DNA of 13,945 nt from an uncultured Mollicutes bacterium (GTDB lineage: Bacteria > Bacillota_I > Bacilli_A > RFN20 > CAG-288), in the NCBI GenBank assembly GCA_900549915.1, contig URQF01000025.1, positions 1-13,945 of the forward strand. The letters are read 5' to 3'. The position numbers and the translations under genes were made by a program. A model generated the notes under the pieces. It saw only the letters and a list, made by a program, of their open reading frames with translations, had not been told where the DNA came from and made no database searches. Shown here piece by piece: positions 13,887-13,945 of this stretch (position 1 is the first letter of the stretch; every line of letters starts with the position of its first letter).

Positions 13887-13945
13887 CCGAGACTTCTGCT
13901 TGATTTAGCGCTTTTTCTTATTTAATAGGCAGAAAAAGGACAAAA

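Overview
The window looks like a low-GC monoderm bacterium of the Bacillota (Bacilli/Erysipelotrichia-like or a related uncultured lineage). The evidence is an hrcA-grpE-dnaK-dnaJ operon with CIRCE operators, a DnaK that lacks the nucleotide-binding-domain insert of diderm DnaKs, AGGAGG-type ribosome binding sites, a zinc-ribbon L33 and the MEP-pathway gene ispG. Genus-level placement is not possible from the sequence alone. Codon use is standard. From about 1.9 kb rightward, arginine is written mainly as AGG and CGT; the left end uses more CGC, CGA and AGA.

Left end (1-900, minus strand): rpmG with its own promoter and terminator, then a two-TM hypothetical membrane protein overlapping by ATGA with the start of a metallo-beta-lactamase-fold hydrolase that runs off the window. 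Plus strand 901-2535: ispG, whose C-terminus is cut short, runs directly into the C-terminal two thirds of a degV-like gene in another frame. Both truncations fall near 1890, so a deletion or an assembly join lies there. A terminator follows.

Centre (2784-6306, plus strand): a clean sigma-A promoter drives adhE (bifunctional acetaldehyde-CoA/alcohol dehydrogenase) and an APH-fold small-molecule kinase 12 bp downstream, closed by a perfect 10-bp-stem terminator. Next comes a convergent intergenic stretch with three copies of a 13-14 bp motif, then an unrecognised 477-residue minus-strand gene with its own terminator. A CX5R tyrosine/serine phosphatase (minus strand) lies to its right.

Right end (8905-13854, minus strand): the class I heat-shock operon hrcA-grpE-dnaK-dnaJ, ended by a strong terminator. 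Its promoter is bracketed by two CIRCE-like operators. HrcA should repress the operon, and GrpE/DnaK/DnaJ form the chaperone cycle. The last ~90 bases hold the probable terminator of a further minus-strand gene outside the window.

The most notable points are the ispG/degV junction, the orphan 477-residue gene with nearby repeats, the double-CIRCE arrangement, and two genes whose -10 box ends exactly 6 nt before the ATG, suggesting leaderless mRNAs. I did not find a convincing new multi-gene system; the orphan gene is the best candidate for unknown biology.
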